This document shows, one piece after another, positions 31,823 to 40,558 of a stretch of 64,000 nt of DNA. A program made the position numbers and the translations under genes. The stretch is taken from NCBI RefSeq assembly GCF_014651055.1, contig NZ_BMWD01000016.1, forward strand, positions 127,275 through 191,274. The letters run 5' to 3'. The number at the start of each line of letters is the position of its first letter. Position 1 is the first letter of the stretch. Origin of the DNA: Streptomyces fructofermentans (GTDB taxonomy: Bacteria; Actinomycetota; Actinomycetes; Streptomycetales; Streptomycetaceae). The notes under the pieces are model-generated. The model did no database searches, was not told the DNA's origin, and saw only the letters and a list, made by a program, of their open reading frames with translations.

Positions 31823-32926
31823 TCAGTAGCCGAAGTCCTGCGTCCACCAGGGACCGCCCGCACCGAAGTGCGCGCCGACTCCCAGGGTCTTGAAGTCGCA
31901 GTTCAGGATGTTCGCGCGGTGGCCGGGGCTGTTCATCCAGGCCTCCATCACGGCGGCGGCGTCGGCCTGGCCGCGCGCGATGTTCTCGCCGCCCAGGTTG
32001 GCGATGCCGACCTTCTCGGCGCGGTCCCACGGGGAGGCCCCGTCCGGGTCCGTGTGGTCGAAGAAGCTCCGCGCGGCCATGTCCTCGCTGAAGGTCTGGG
32101 CCAGCGCGGCCAGCGTGCTGGACGCGGTCACCGGGCTGCAGCCGGCCTTGGCCCGCTCGTCGTTGACCAGCGACAGCACCGCGGCCTCCGCCGTGGAACC
32201 CGTCCCCGTGGACGCCTCCTTCGACGGAGTCGTCTCGGGGGCCTTGGTCGCGGGCGCCTTGGGAGCCTTCGTCCGCGACTGCGTCGGAGCCTTGGTCGAC
32301 GGCTTGGCCGAAGGCTTCTCGGCGGTCTTCTCGGGAGTCGTCTTCGCGGGCGCCGACGCCGACGGCGAGGCCGACGGCGCGCGCTCCAGGTCGCGACTGG
32401 TCCCGGGGGCCGCGCGGTCCTCGGCGGCGCCGGTCGTGCCGCCCTGGGTCTCCACGTCGCTCGGGGTGTCGGCGGCCTGCACCTTGTCCCCGTTGCCGCC
32501 GATGGAGTAGCTGTCGCTGCCCGGCAGTACGCCGGAGGCGACCGCGACCGCGCCCATCGCCACGGCCGCCGAGACTCCCAGCAGGCCGGTGCGTACGGGG
32601 GTCGCGCCCTTCTTGCGGCGACGGTGGCCGCGCGGGCCGCCGCCGGGCTCGTAACCCGTGGTGGCGTGGGCGGCCGGGTCAGACGCGAAGAGATAGGCGT
32701 CGCTCGTCGAGTAGAGCTCGCCCGTCCTCTCGTGGATCCCGCCAGGGGAGTCGTAGAGGCCGGCCGTGGCGTAGCCGCCGGCGGTCGCGTAGTCGTCCCC
32801 GTAACCACGGGCGTCGGGCGCCGCGTAGCCGTTCGCGGTGCTGTCGTACTCGTCGTAGGTCTGTGTGACCCCGGTGGCGCGGCCTGTGACGGCGCGTCCG
32901 GCGGCGGAGCGTCGGTGGCGTCCCAT
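31823..32926 (-). CDS. Membrane-anchored CAP/SCP-domain protein
   Basis: 367 residues. The N-terminal ~100 residues are Tyr/Gly/Asp-rich and hydrophilic. A basic patch (GHRRRKKGATP) and one transmembrane segment (about 113-135) follow, then a ~100-residue Thr/Pro/Lys/Ala-rich wall-spanning linker. The C-terminal CAP (SCP/PR1) domain has the hallmark FFDHTDPDG, GENIARG, WMNSPGHRANIL and WTQDFG. Topology predicts an extracytoplasmic CAP domain. Bacterial CAP proteins are poorly understood; lipid, polysaccharide or protein ligands have all been proposed. ATG 32926 is preceded by GAGGAAGGCCGGGAG. Function unknown. Confidence 0.9.
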   Translation of the reverse strand: MGRHRRSAAGRAVTGRATGVTQTYDEYDSTANGYAAPDARGYGDDYATAGGYATAGLYDSPGGIHERTGELYSTSDAYLFASDPAAHATTGYEPGGGPRGHRRRKKGATPVRTGLLGVSAAVAMGAVAVASGVLPGSDSYSIGGNGDKVQAADTPSDVETQGGTTGAAEDRAAPGTSRDLERAPSASPSASAPAKTTPEKTAEKPSAKPSTKAPTQSRTKAPKAPATKAPETTPSKEASTGTGSTAEAAVLSLVNDERAKAGCSPVTASSTLAALAQTFSEDMAARSFFDHTDPDGASPWDRAEKVGIANLGGENIARGQADAAAVMEAWMNSPGHRANILNCDFKTLGVGAHFGAGGPWWTQDFGY

Positions 32927-33057
32927 CTCCCGGCCTTCCTCATCCTCGCGGTCAACGTGCCTCACCCGAACGAGTGAGGCTCATTGGGTGGGGACGGTAC
33001 CCCATGACGCAAGAGGAGGAAGTGCCCCGGGAGCAATTGGCCCTTTAGCGTTCCCCT

Positions 33058-33339
33058 ATGAACGAGGATGTACGCCTGGTCGTCTGGGTGCGTGGACGCG
33101 TCCAAGGTGTGGGTTTCCGCTGGTTCACCCGGGCCAGGGCCCTGGAGATCGGTGGCCTTAGTGGTTTTGCTCTCAATTTGGAGGACGGACGGGTCCAGGT
33201 GGTCGCGGAGGGCCCCGGAGCCGGCTGCCGGGCTCTGCTCGACTGGCTCCAGGGGGACGACACGCCGGGCCGGGTCGACGGAGTCACTGAGATGTGGGAC
33301 ACGCCCCGCGGTGGTTACGAGGGCTTCGCGATCAGATGA
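33058..33339 (+). CDS. acyP: Acylphosphatase
   Basis: A 93-residue enzyme hydrolysing acyl phosphates. The active-site loop is VRGRVQGVGFRWFT (catalytic Arg), and the catalytic Asn is in GFALNLEDGRVQVVAEG. ATG 33058 lies six nt after a TAGCGT hexamer with no Shine-Dalgarno sequence, so it is probably leaderless. It precedes the smc locus, as in other Streptomyces from memory. Confidence 0.95.
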   Translation: MNEDVRLVVWVRGRVQGVGFRWFTRARALEIGGLSGFALNLEDGRVQVVAEGPGAGCRALLDWLQGDDTPGRVDGVTEMWDTPRGGYEGFAIR

Positions 33340-33730
33340 GGGTCATGGCCGGGAGCGGCGCCCGGGTGCCCGACCGGGGGCGTGAGGCCCGTGCCGCGCG
33401 CCTGTCCCCGGGGGAAAGTGCCTGGTGGTTGCCAATAACCGCTTGTCGTGGCAGGCTCCGGCGAGTAAGGATGATCTCCACACCCCCAGGGCCCCGAAAG
33501 AGAATCCGCGCCGCCCGTTCTCAGGCCGCGCGCTCCGGGTCGCCCCCAATACGGGGTGTGATCGTGTTGACCGTCAAACTTTTTGGTGAGACGCTGAAAG
33601 CCCCGCGCACCTTAGCTGTTTGGCATGCAAGAGCGGCAGCGAGACCTGCACAGTGCCAAGCATCGCGGGTGCGATTCCCTCACGACCCACACCGCTTCGG
33701 TCGGTCACTCAGTGTGGAGGACCATCCATC
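33340..33730 (+). promoter_or_regulatory. Gene-free region with structured leader of the 33731 gene
   Basis: No coding frame is supported. Features seen: an 11-bp near-perfect palindrome TTGACCGTCAA at 33567-33577; an inverted repeat TTGGCA (33620-33625) / TGCCAA (33654-33659); a 5-bp hairpin ATCGC/GCGAT at 33662-33675; and CACAC (33688-33692) pairing GTGTG (33712-33716), which abuts the GGAGG ribosome-binding site at 33716-33720. Together they suggest a structured 5' leader. Confidence 0.45.
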
Positions 33731-33934
33731 ATGGCAAAGGCGCTTCTCGGTTACGTCGGCGGTTCCGACCCGCGACTCATCGCCGAGATGCGACGGCTCC
33801 AGCAGCGCGTCCAGGATCTGGAATCCGAGCTCGGACGGATCCAGGCCGAGAACGACGCGCTCGCGGCTGCCGCTTCTCGCGACTCGCTTCTCGAGAGCAT
33901 CGACGTACCCCAGGCGGAGCCTGCGCTCACCTGA
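33731..33934 (+). CDS. Small coiled-coil protein
   Basis: A 67-residue protein, MAKALLGYVGGSDPRLIAE. A heptad-rich helix (MRRLQQRVQDLESELGRIQ, AENDALAAAA) is followed by an acidic tail. It resembles small conserved actinobacterial proteins next to smc; oligomerisation through the coiled coil is likely. It has a GGAGG site 10 nt from the ATG, a long structured leader and its own classical terminator, so it is a monocistronic, probably well-expressed gene. Function unknown. Confidence 0.85.
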   Translation: MAKALLGYVGGSDPRLIAEMRRLQQRVQDLESELGRIQAENDALAAAASRDSLLESIDVPQAEPALT

Positions 33935-34002
33935 TCACTGCATCGCGACTGCACCGCCAGTGACCGGGCTGCCCGTGTCAACCGCTTGAACCAGAGTTGC
34001 AG

Positions 34003-34029
34003 GGGACGCTTCGGCGTCCCTTCTTTCTT
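34003..34029 (+). terminator. Classical intrinsic terminator of the 33731 gene
   Basis: GGGACGC, TTCG tetraloop, GCGTCCC, then TTCTTTCTT: stem plus U-rich tract, unusual in being textbook-like for a high-GC genome. Confidence 0.95.
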
Positions 34030-34143
34030 GCCCCCCGGCGCCTTCTCCTCCACTGCCTTCAACGTCTGATGTGCCCTGCACGTTCATGTGCGAAACCGCG
34101 CGTTCATGGAGTGAGACCGACCCGGAAGGTAGAGTCCGGCTGC

Positions 34144-37100
34144 GTGCACCTCAAGGCCCTGACCCTGCGCGGGTTCAAATCGTTCGCCTCGGCGACCACG
34201 CTGCGGTTCGAGCCCGGCATCACGTGCGTCGTGGGCCCGAACGGCTCCGGCAAGTCCAACGTCGTGGACGCGCTCAGCTGGGTCATGGGCGAGCAGGGCG
34301 CCAAGTCGCTGCGCGGCGGCAAGATGGAGGACGTCATCTTCGCCGGCACCACCGGGCGGCCCCCGCTCGGCCGCGCCGAGGTGTCCCTGACCATCGACAA
34401 CTCCGACGGCGCGCTGCCCATCGAGTACGCCGAGGTCACCATCACGCGGATCATGTTCCGCAACGGCGGCAGCGAGTACCAGATCAACGGCGACACCTGC
34501 CGGCTGCTCGACATCCAGGACCTCCTCTCCGACTCCGGCATCGGCCGCGAGATGCACGTCATCGTCGGGCAGGGCCGGCTCGACTCCGTACTGCACGCCG
34601 ATCCGATGGGCCGCCGCGCGTTCATCGAGGAGGCGGCGGGCGTCCTCAAGCACCGCAAGCGCAAGGAGAAGGCGCTGCGGAAGCTCGACGCGATGCAGGC
34701 CAACCTCGCGCGCGTGCAGGACCTCACCGACGAACTGCGGCGCCAGTTGAAGCCCCTCGGCAGGCAGGCCGCCGTGGCCCGGCGCGCCGCGGTCATCCAG
34801 GCCGACCTCCGGGACGCCCGGCTGCGCCTGCTCGCCGACGACCTCGTGCGGCTGCGGGGCGCGCTCCGGGCCGAGGTCGCCGACGAGGCCGCGCTCAAGG
34901 AGCGCAAGGAGGCCGCCGAGACCGAGCTGCGCAAGGCGCTCCAGCGGGAGGCGCTCCTGGAGGACGAGGTGCGGCGCCTCAGCCCGCGCCTCCAGCAGGC
35001 CCGGCAGAGCTGGTACGAACTGTCCCAACTGGCCGAGCGGGTACGCGGAACGGTGTCCCTCGCGGACGCCCGGGTCAAGAGCGCCACCGCGCAGCCCCCG
35101 GAGGAGCGGCGCGGACGCGACCCCGAGGACATGGAGCGCGAGGCCGCCCGTGTCCGTGAGCAGGAGGCCGAACTCGAAGCCGCCCTGGAGGCCGCGCGGC
35201 GGGCCCTGGAGGACACGGTCGAGCACCGGGCCGACCTGGAGCGCGAACTGGCCACGGAGGAGCGGCGCCTCAAGGACGTCGCCCGTGCGATCGCCGACCG
35301 GCGCGAAGGGCTCGCGCGACTGAACGGCCAGGTCAACGCGGCCCGTTCGCGTGCCGCCTCCGCCCAGGCGGAGATCGACCGGCTGGCCGCCGCCCGCGAC
35401 GGCGCACGGGACCGCGCGGTCGCGGCCCAGGAGGAGTACGAGCAGCTCAAGGCCGAGGTCGACGGCCTCGACGCGGGCGACGAGGAGCTGACCTCGCGGC
35501 ACGAGGCGGCCCGGCGCGCCCTCGCCGACGCGGACGCCGCCCTCACCGCAGCCAGGGAGGCGGCGACCGCCGCCGAACGCAGGCGCGCCGCCACCCGGGC
35601 CCGCCACGAGGCGCTGGCCATGGGGTTGCGCCGCAAGGACGGCACGGGCGTGCTGCTCGCGGCGAAGGACCGGCTGACCGGGCTGCTGGGCCCGGCGGCC
35701 GAGCTGCTCACCGTCTCGCCCGGCCACGAGGTGGCGGTGGCGGCGGCCTTCGGCGCCGCGGCCGACGCCGTCGCGGTCACGACGCCCGCCTCGGCGGCCG
35801 AGGCCATCCGCATGCTGCGCAAGCAGGACGGCGGACGCGCGGCACTCCTGCTCGCCGGTCCCGCGGAACCGGACGCCCCCGGGGACCCGGTCGGAGGCAC
35901 GTCCGCGGCCGAGGGGACCGGGGGCCCGCTGTACGCCGCCGACCTGGTCCGCGGGCCCGCGGAACTGATGCCCGCGGTACGCCGTCTGCTGCGCGGTGTC
36001 GTCGTGGTCGGCACCCTGGAGGACGCCGAGGATCTCGTGTACGCGCGGCCCGGGTCGACCGCCGTGACCGCCGAGGGGGACCTGCTGGGCGCGCACTTCG
36101 CGCAGGGCGGTTCCGCGGGCGCGCCGAGTCTGCTCGAAGTGCAGGCGTCCGTGGACGAGGCGGCGGCCCAGCTGGAGGAACTCGACACACTGTGCGAGCA
36201 GTTGGCCGAGGCGCAGCGCATCGCCGAGGGGCAGCGCGCCGAACGCGCCGCCCAGGTGGAGGAGTTGGCGGACCGCAGGCGTGCCGTCGATCGCGAGCGG
36301 TCCGGGGTGGCGCAGCAGCTCGGACGGCTGGCCGGGCAGGCCCGGGGCGCCGCGGGGGAGGCCGAGCGCGGAACCGCGGCGGCCACCCGTGCGCAGGAGG
36401 CCCTCGACCGGGCCGTGCAGGAGGCGGAGGAGCTGGCCGAGCGGCTCGCCGTCGCCGAGGAGATGCCGGTGGAGGAGGAGCCCGACACATCGGTACGGGA
36501 CCGGCTCGCGGCGGACGGTGCCAACGCCCGGCAGACCGAGATGGAGGCCAGGCTCCAGGTGCGTACGCACGAGGAGCGGGTCAAGGGGCTGGCGGGCCGG
36601 GCCGACTCGCTCGACCGGGCGGCGCGGGCCGAACGCGAGGCGCGCGAGCGTGCCGAGCGCCGCAGGGCACGGCTGCGGCACGAGGCGGCCGTCGCCGGTG
36701 CCGTCGCGTCCGGCGCCCGGCAGCTGCTGGCGCACGTGGAGGTGTCGCTGGGGCGGGCCGACCTGGAGCGCACGGCCGCGGACGACGCCAAGGCGCTGCG
36801 GGAGCGGGATCTCGTCACCGCCCGCAACGAGGGCCGTGACCTCAAGGGGGAGCTCGACAAGCTGACCGACTCGGTGCACCGCGGCGAGGTGCTGGGTGCC
36901 GAGAAGCGGATGCGGATCGAGCAGCTGGAGTCCAGGGCGCTGGAGGAGCTGGGCGTGGAGCCGGCGGCGCTCGTCGCGGACTTCGGGCCCGACCAGCCGG
37001 TCCCGCCCTCGCTGCCGGCGGAGGGCGAGGAGCTGCCGGACGACCCGGAGCACCCGCGCAACCAGCCCCGGCGCTTCCACCGTGCCGAGCAGGAGAAGCG

Positions 37101-37725
37101 TCTCAAGTCCGCCGAACGGGCGTATCAGCAGCTCGGAAAGGTGAATCCGCTCGCTCTGGAGGAGTTCGCCGCGCTGGAGGAGCGCCACAAGTTCCTCAGT
37201 GAGCAGTTGGAGGACCTGAAGAAGACCCGGATCGACCTCCTTCAGGTCGTGAAGGAGGTCGACGTGCGGGTGGAGCAGGTCTTCACGGAGGCGTTCCGCG
37301 ACACGGCCCGGGAGTTCGAGGGCGTCTTCAGCAGGCTCTTCCCGGGTGGGGAGGGGCGGCTGATCCTGACCGACCCGGACAACATGCTGACCACCGGCGT
37401 GGACGTGGAGGCCCGGCCGCCGGGCAAGAAGGTCAAGCGGCTCAGCCTGCTGTCGGGCGGCGAACGCTCGCTGACCGCCGTCGCGATGCTGGTGTCGATC
37501 TTCAAGGCGCGGCCCAGCCCGTTCTACGTCATGGACGAGGTCGAGGCGGCTCTCGACGACACCAACCTGCAGCGGCTGATCCGCATCATGCAGGAGCTGC
37601 AGGAGGTCTCGCAGCTGATCGTGATCACGCACCAGAAGCGCACGATGGAGGTCGCCGACGCGCTGTACGGCGTGTCCATGCAGGGCGACGGCGTGTCCAA
37701 GGTCATCAGCCAGCGGCTGCGGTAG
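34144..37725 (+). CDS. smc: Chromosome segregation ATPase SMC
   Basis: A 1193-residue condensin subunit that with ScpA/ScpB organises and segregates chromosomes. Walker A is VVGPNGSGKSNVVDALSW near residue 30, followed by a long coiled coil. The hinge is at about 505-660, starting GLLGPAAELLTVSPGHEVAV and unusually rich in Ala/Gly with a Pro/Gly insert. A second coiled coil follows, then the signature LLSGGERSLTAVAML and Walker B PFYVMDEVEAALDD. GTG 34144 begins VHLKALTLRGFKSFA; a TAGAGT hexamer ends 8 nt upstream and no Shine-Dalgarno is visible, so a leaderless start is likely. Confidence 0.98.
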   Translation: MHLKALTLRGFKSFASATTLRFEPGITCVVGPNGSGKSNVVDALSWVMGEQGAKSLRGGKMEDVIFAGTTGRPPLGRAEVSLTIDNSDGALPIEYAEVTITRIMFRNGGSEYQINGDTCRLLDIQDLLSDSGIGREMHVIVGQGRLDSVLHADPMGRRAFIEEAAGVLKHRKRKEKALRKLDAMQANLARVQDLTDELRRQLKPLGRQAAVARRAAVIQADLRDARLRLLADDLVRLRGALRAEVADEAALKERKEAAETELRKALQREALLEDEVRRLSPRLQQARQSWYELSQLAERVRGTVSLADARVKSATAQPPEERRGRDPEDMEREAARVREQEAELEAALEAARRALEDTVEHRADLERELATEERRLKDVARAIADRREGLARLNGQVNAARSRAASAQAEIDRLAAARDGARDRAVAAQEEYEQLKAEVDGLDAGDEELTSRHEAARRALADADAALTAAREAATAAERRRAATRARHEALAMGLRRKDGTGVLLAAKDRLTGLLGPAAELLTVSPGHEVAVAAAFGAAADAVAVTTPASAAEAIRMLRKQDGGRAALLLAGPAEPDAPGDPVGGTSAAEGTGGPLYAADLVRGPAELMPAVRRLLRGVVVVGTLEDAEDLVYARPGSTAVTAEGDLLGAHFAQGGSAGAPSLLEVQASVDEAAAQLEELDTLCEQLAEAQRIAEGQRAERAAQVEELADRRRAVDRERSGVAQQLGRLAGQARGAAGEAERGTAAATRAQEALDRAVQEAEELAERLAVAEEMPVEEEPDTSVRDRLAADGANARQTEMEARLQVRTHEERVKGLAGRADSLDRAARAEREARERAERRRARLRHEAAVAGAVASGARQLLAHVEVSLGRADLERTAADDAKALRERDLVTARNEGRDLKGELDKLTDSVHRGEVLGAEKRMRIEQLESRALEELGVEPAALVADFGPDQPVPPSLPAEGEELPDDPEHPRNQPRRFHRAEQEKRLKSAERAYQQLGKVNPLALEEFAALEERHKFLSEQLEDLKKTRIDLLQVVKEVDVRVEQVFTEAFRDTAREFEGVFSRLFPGGEGRLILTDPDNMLTTGVDVEARPPGKKVKRLSLLSGGERSLTAVAMLVSIFKARPSPFYVMDEVEAALDDTNLQRLIRIMQELQEVSQLIVITHQKRTMEVADALYGVSMQGDGVSKVISQRLR

Positions 37726-37745
37726 CCGTTTCCACTTCTTCAAGA

Positions 37746-37834
37746 GTCTTCAAAACTTGAACACATACTTGCTACTTCTCGGGGTAGAAGCGGCAGGTAC
37801 GCGGTTTTGACTTCGATAGTTGAAGACATATCCT
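37746..37834 (+). promoter_or_regulatory. glcP promoter with TTCAA/TTGAA operator-like repeats
   Basis: The promoter is TTGACT (37807-37812), a 16-nt spacer and TATCCT (37829-37834). Upstream lies the palindrome TTCAA-AAC-TTGAA (37749-37761) with a further CTTCAAG at 37738-37744. Inside the spacer region CTTC-N7-GAAG (37811-37825) overlaps the -35/-10 interval. The AT content of 37735-37860 is well above its surroundings. These look like operators for glucose-responsive control; the regulator is unknown. Confidence 0.55.
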
Positions 37835-37957
37835 CTGCGACGTTCCATTTACCTTCAGGTGGTGGGTGGCGTGATCGTGTGCGCCACTGGAGACACCGTC
37901 CGGAGGGCTCGCCCCCCCACTCCCGGCAGCGAGGCCGGTGGCCCGAGGAGTTCACAC

Positions 37958-39373
37958 GTGACCACATCGCAGGTCCCCAACTCAGGAGCCCGCGGGGCTC
38001 ATCCCGAGCATCTCGGGCATGTCATCTTCATCGCGGCGGCGGCCGCGATGGGCGGCTTCCTGTTCGGGTACGACAGCGCCGTCATCAACGGTGCCGTCGA
38101 GGCCATCCGGGACCGGTACGACATCGGCTCGGCGGCCCTCGCGCAGGTCATCGCGATCGCCCTGATCGGCTGTGCGATCGGCGCGGCCACCGCGGGCCGG
38201 ATAGCCGACCGCATCGGACGCATCCGCTGCATGCAGATCTCCTCGGTGCTGTTCATCGTCAGCGCCATCGGGTCCGCGCTGCCGTTCGCCCTGTACGACC
38301 TGGCCTTCTGGCGGGTCGTCGGCGGCTTCGCCATCGGCATGGCCTCCGTCATCGGCCCCGCCTACATCGCCGAGGTCTCCCCGGCCGCGTACCGCGGACG
38401 GCTCGGCTCCTTCCAGCAGGCCGCGATCGTCGTCGGCATCGCCATCTCGCAGCTCGTCAACTGGGGCATCCTCAACGCCGCGGACGGCGACCAGCGCGGC
38501 GAGGTGATGGGCCTGGAGGCCTGGCAGGTCATGCTCGGCGTCATGGTCATCCCGGCCGTCCTGTACGGCCTGCTCTCCTTCGCCATCCCCGAGTCGCCCC
38601 GCTTCCTGCTGGAGGTCGGCCGCAGGGACCGGGCGCGTGAGGTCCTCAAGGAGGTCGAGGGCGACAAGATCGACCTCGACGCCCGCGTCGCCGAGATCGA
38701 GCACGCGATGAAGCGCGAGCACAAGTCGACGTTCAAGGACCTCCTCGGCGGCAGCTTCCTCTTCAAGCCGATCGTCTGGATCGGTATCGGCCTCTCGGTC
38801 TTCCAGCAGTTCGTCGGCATCAACGTCGCGTTCTACTACTCCTCGACGCTGTGGCAGTCGGTGGGCGTCGACCCGACGGACTCGTTCTTCTACTCGTTCA
38901 CCACGTCGATCATCAACATCGTCGGCACCGTGATCGCCATGATCTTCGTGGACCGCGTCGGCCGTAAGCCCCTCGCCCTCATCGGCTCCGTGGGCATGGT
39001 CATCGGTCTCGGCCTGGAGGCCTGGGCGTTCTCCTTCGACCTCGTCGACGGCAAGCTGCCGGCCACTCAGGGCTGGGTCGCCCTGGTCGCCGCCCACATC
39101 TTCGTGCTCTTCTTCGCCCTGTCCTGGGGTGTCGTGGTCTGGGTCTTCCTCGGTGAGATGTTCCCGAACCGGATCCGCGCCGCCGCGCTCGGTGTCGCCG
39201 CCTCCGCGCAGTGGATCGCCAACTGGGCCATCACCGCGAGCTTCCCCTCGCTGGCCGACTGGAACCTCTCCGCGACCTACGTGATCTACACGTTCTTCGC
39301 CGCGCTCTCCATCCCCTTCGTGCTGAAGTTCGTGAAGGAGACCAAGGGCAAGACGCTGGAGGAGATGGGCTGA
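37958..39373 (+). CDS. glcP: Glucose/H+ symporter (major facilitator, sugar porter family)
   Basis: A 471-residue 12-helix permease. Sugar-porter signatures are GGFLFGYDSAVINGAVEAI (helix 1), the loop motifs GRIADRIGRI and VDRVGRKP, PESPRFLL at the end of helix 6, QQFVGINVAFYYSSTLW in helix 7, and the C-terminal KETKGKTLEEM. It matches GlcP, the main glucose transporter of S. coelicolor, located next to smc there (from memory). GTG 37958 has GAGGAG eight bases upstream. It is a single-gene unit with a long AT-rich promoter region and a terminator downstream. Confidence 0.95.
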   Translation: MTTSQVPNSGARGAHPEHLGHVIFIAAAAAMGGFLFGYDSAVINGAVEAIRDRYDIGSAALAQVIAIALIGCAIGAATAGRIADRIGRIRCMQISSVLFIVSAIGSALPFALYDLAFWRVVGGFAIGMASVIGPAYIAEVSPAAYRGRLGSFQQAAIVVGIAISQLVNWGILNAADGDQRGEVMGLEAWQVMLGVMVIPAVLYGLLSFAIPESPRFLLEVGRRDRAREVLKEVEGDKIDLDARVAEIEHAMKREHKSTFKDLLGGSFLFKPIVWIGIGLSVFQQFVGINVAFYYSSTLWQSVGVDPTDSFFYSFTTSIINIVGTVIAMIFVDRVGRKPLALIGSVGMVIGLGLEAWAFSFDLVDGKLPATQGWVALVAAHIFVLFFALSWGVVVWVFLGEMFPNRIRAAALGVAASAQWIANWAITASFPSLADWNLSATYVIYTFFAALSIPFVLKFVKETKGKTLEEMG

Positions 39374-39384
39374 CCGCCCGTCGG

Positions 39385-39412
39385 GCCGTGGGGGCCGCGC
39401 GAACCCCACGGC
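39385..39412 (+). terminator. glcP terminator
   Basis: GCCGTGGGG and CCCCACGGC arms around a 10-nt loop, 12 nt after the stop. Confidence 0.75.
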
Positions 39413-39583
39413 GCCCCGAGACCCGGGGAGGAGGGCCAAGTCCCCGCTGCCCTTCTCCCCGTACGCGTGGGACGACTGCCCCGGCCGGCCCGCGGCCCCG
39501 GCGACCGTGCGGACCCCCGACGGTCCTGCCGGTCCCAGCGGTCCTCGCGCCTGTCCCGATCGGACCCGCAGGTCCCACAGGTC

Positions 39584-40558
39584 CTACAGGTTCTTGAGCC
39601 GGGGCAGTACGTTCTCGCAGAACAGGTGCATGCTGCGCCACCCCTCGTCCAGCGGCATCCCGCCCGACAGGGGATGCAGCACGTAGTTGTCGAGCCCCTG
39701 GGACAGGCACTCGTCCGGGGTGACGACGCGGTAGACGCCCTCGGCACGCAGCTCCTCGACCGTCGTGGCCGCCGACCGCACCGCCGAGCGGATGTCGGAG
39801 GACTGCCAGGACGCGTACGTCCGCGCCTCGTGCAGGAAGTGCCTCCCGTGCTCGGCCCAGGCGCGGTCCGGGTCCTCGGCGAGGTGCAGCAGCGGGGTGA
39901 CCGCCGCGGGCATCATGGTCCAGCCTTCCGTGCCGTACTCGACGAGCCGCTCCTTGTAGTACGCCTCCAGCTCCGGCAGGTGCGCGCTCGGGAAGAACGG
40001 CAGGCCCAGCCGGGCCGCGCGCCTGGCCGCCGCCTTCGAGGAGCCGCCGACGAGCAGCAGCGGGTGCGGGTCGGAGAAGGGCCGCGGGGTGACGCGGACC
40101 GTGCGCCCGCGGTACTCGAACTCCTCGCCGGTCCACGCCTTCAGCAGGGTCTCCAGGAGTTCGTCCTGCAGCCGGCCCCGGCGCTGCCAGGACACGTCGA
40201 AGAGCGCGTACTCCTCGGGGCGGTAGCCGATGCCGGCGACGGTGACGAGCCGGCCGCCGCTGAGCAGGTCGAGTACGGCCACGTCCTCGGCCAGCCGCAG
40301 CGGATCGTGCAGCGGACCGATGATCGCCGAGACCGTGACCGCGATGCGACGGGTGGCGCCGAAGACCGCGCCCGCGAAGGCGAACGGCGAGGGCAGCCAG
40401 TTGTTGGCGACGCCGTGGTGCTCCTCCGTCTGCACGGTGGACATCCCGCGGTCGTCCGCGTACGCGGCCATCTCCAGCGCCGCCTTGTAGCGGGCGCTGA
40501 GCGAGGCGGGCGTGGCGTCGGGCTCGACGAGATTGAAGCGTACGACCGTTACGGGCAT
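39584..40558 (-). CDS. LLM-class flavin-dependent oxidoreductase
   Basis: A 324-residue luciferase-like TIM-barrel monooxygenase or dehydrogenase using FMN or F420. Visible family features are TVQTEEHHGVANNWLPSP, IIGPLHDPLRLAEDVAVLD, LLSGGRLVTVAGIGYRPEEY and PLLLVGGSSKAAARRAA. ATG 40558 follows GGTGAAGGGGGA on the minus strand. It converges on glcP. Substrate and cofactor are unknown. The 3' flank (39530-39595) is a decaying 9-bp GGTCC repeat that runs up to the stop. Confidence 0.9.
   Translation of the reverse strand: MPVTVVRFNLVEPDATPASLSARYKAALEMAAYADDRGMSTVQTEEHHGVANNWLPSPFAFAGAVFGATRRIAVTVSAIIGPLHDPLRLAEDVAVLDLLSGGRLVTVAGIGYRPEEYALFDVSWQRRGRLQDELLETLLKAWTGEEFEYRGRTVRVTPRPFSDPHPLLLVGGSSKAAARRAARLGLPFFPSAHLPELEAYYKERLVEYGTEGWTMMPAAVTPLLHLAEDPDRAWAEHGRHFLHEARTYASWQSSDIRSAVRSAATTVEELRAEGVYRVVTPDECLSQGLDNYVLHPLSGGMPLDEGWRSMHLFCENVLPRLKNL

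Noticed and set aside
33600..33690. A degenerate tRNA or tRNA-like 3' end (GGGTGCGATTCCC resembles a T-arm)
   Set aside because: The T-stem does not pair fully, and no acceptor, D-arm or anticodon arm can be folded around it.
34084..37743. A 1219-codon minus-strand frame opposite smc
   Set aside because: An antisense shadow caused by GC-rich third positions; leucine/valine/arginine-rich without any domain, while the plus strand is a complete SMC.
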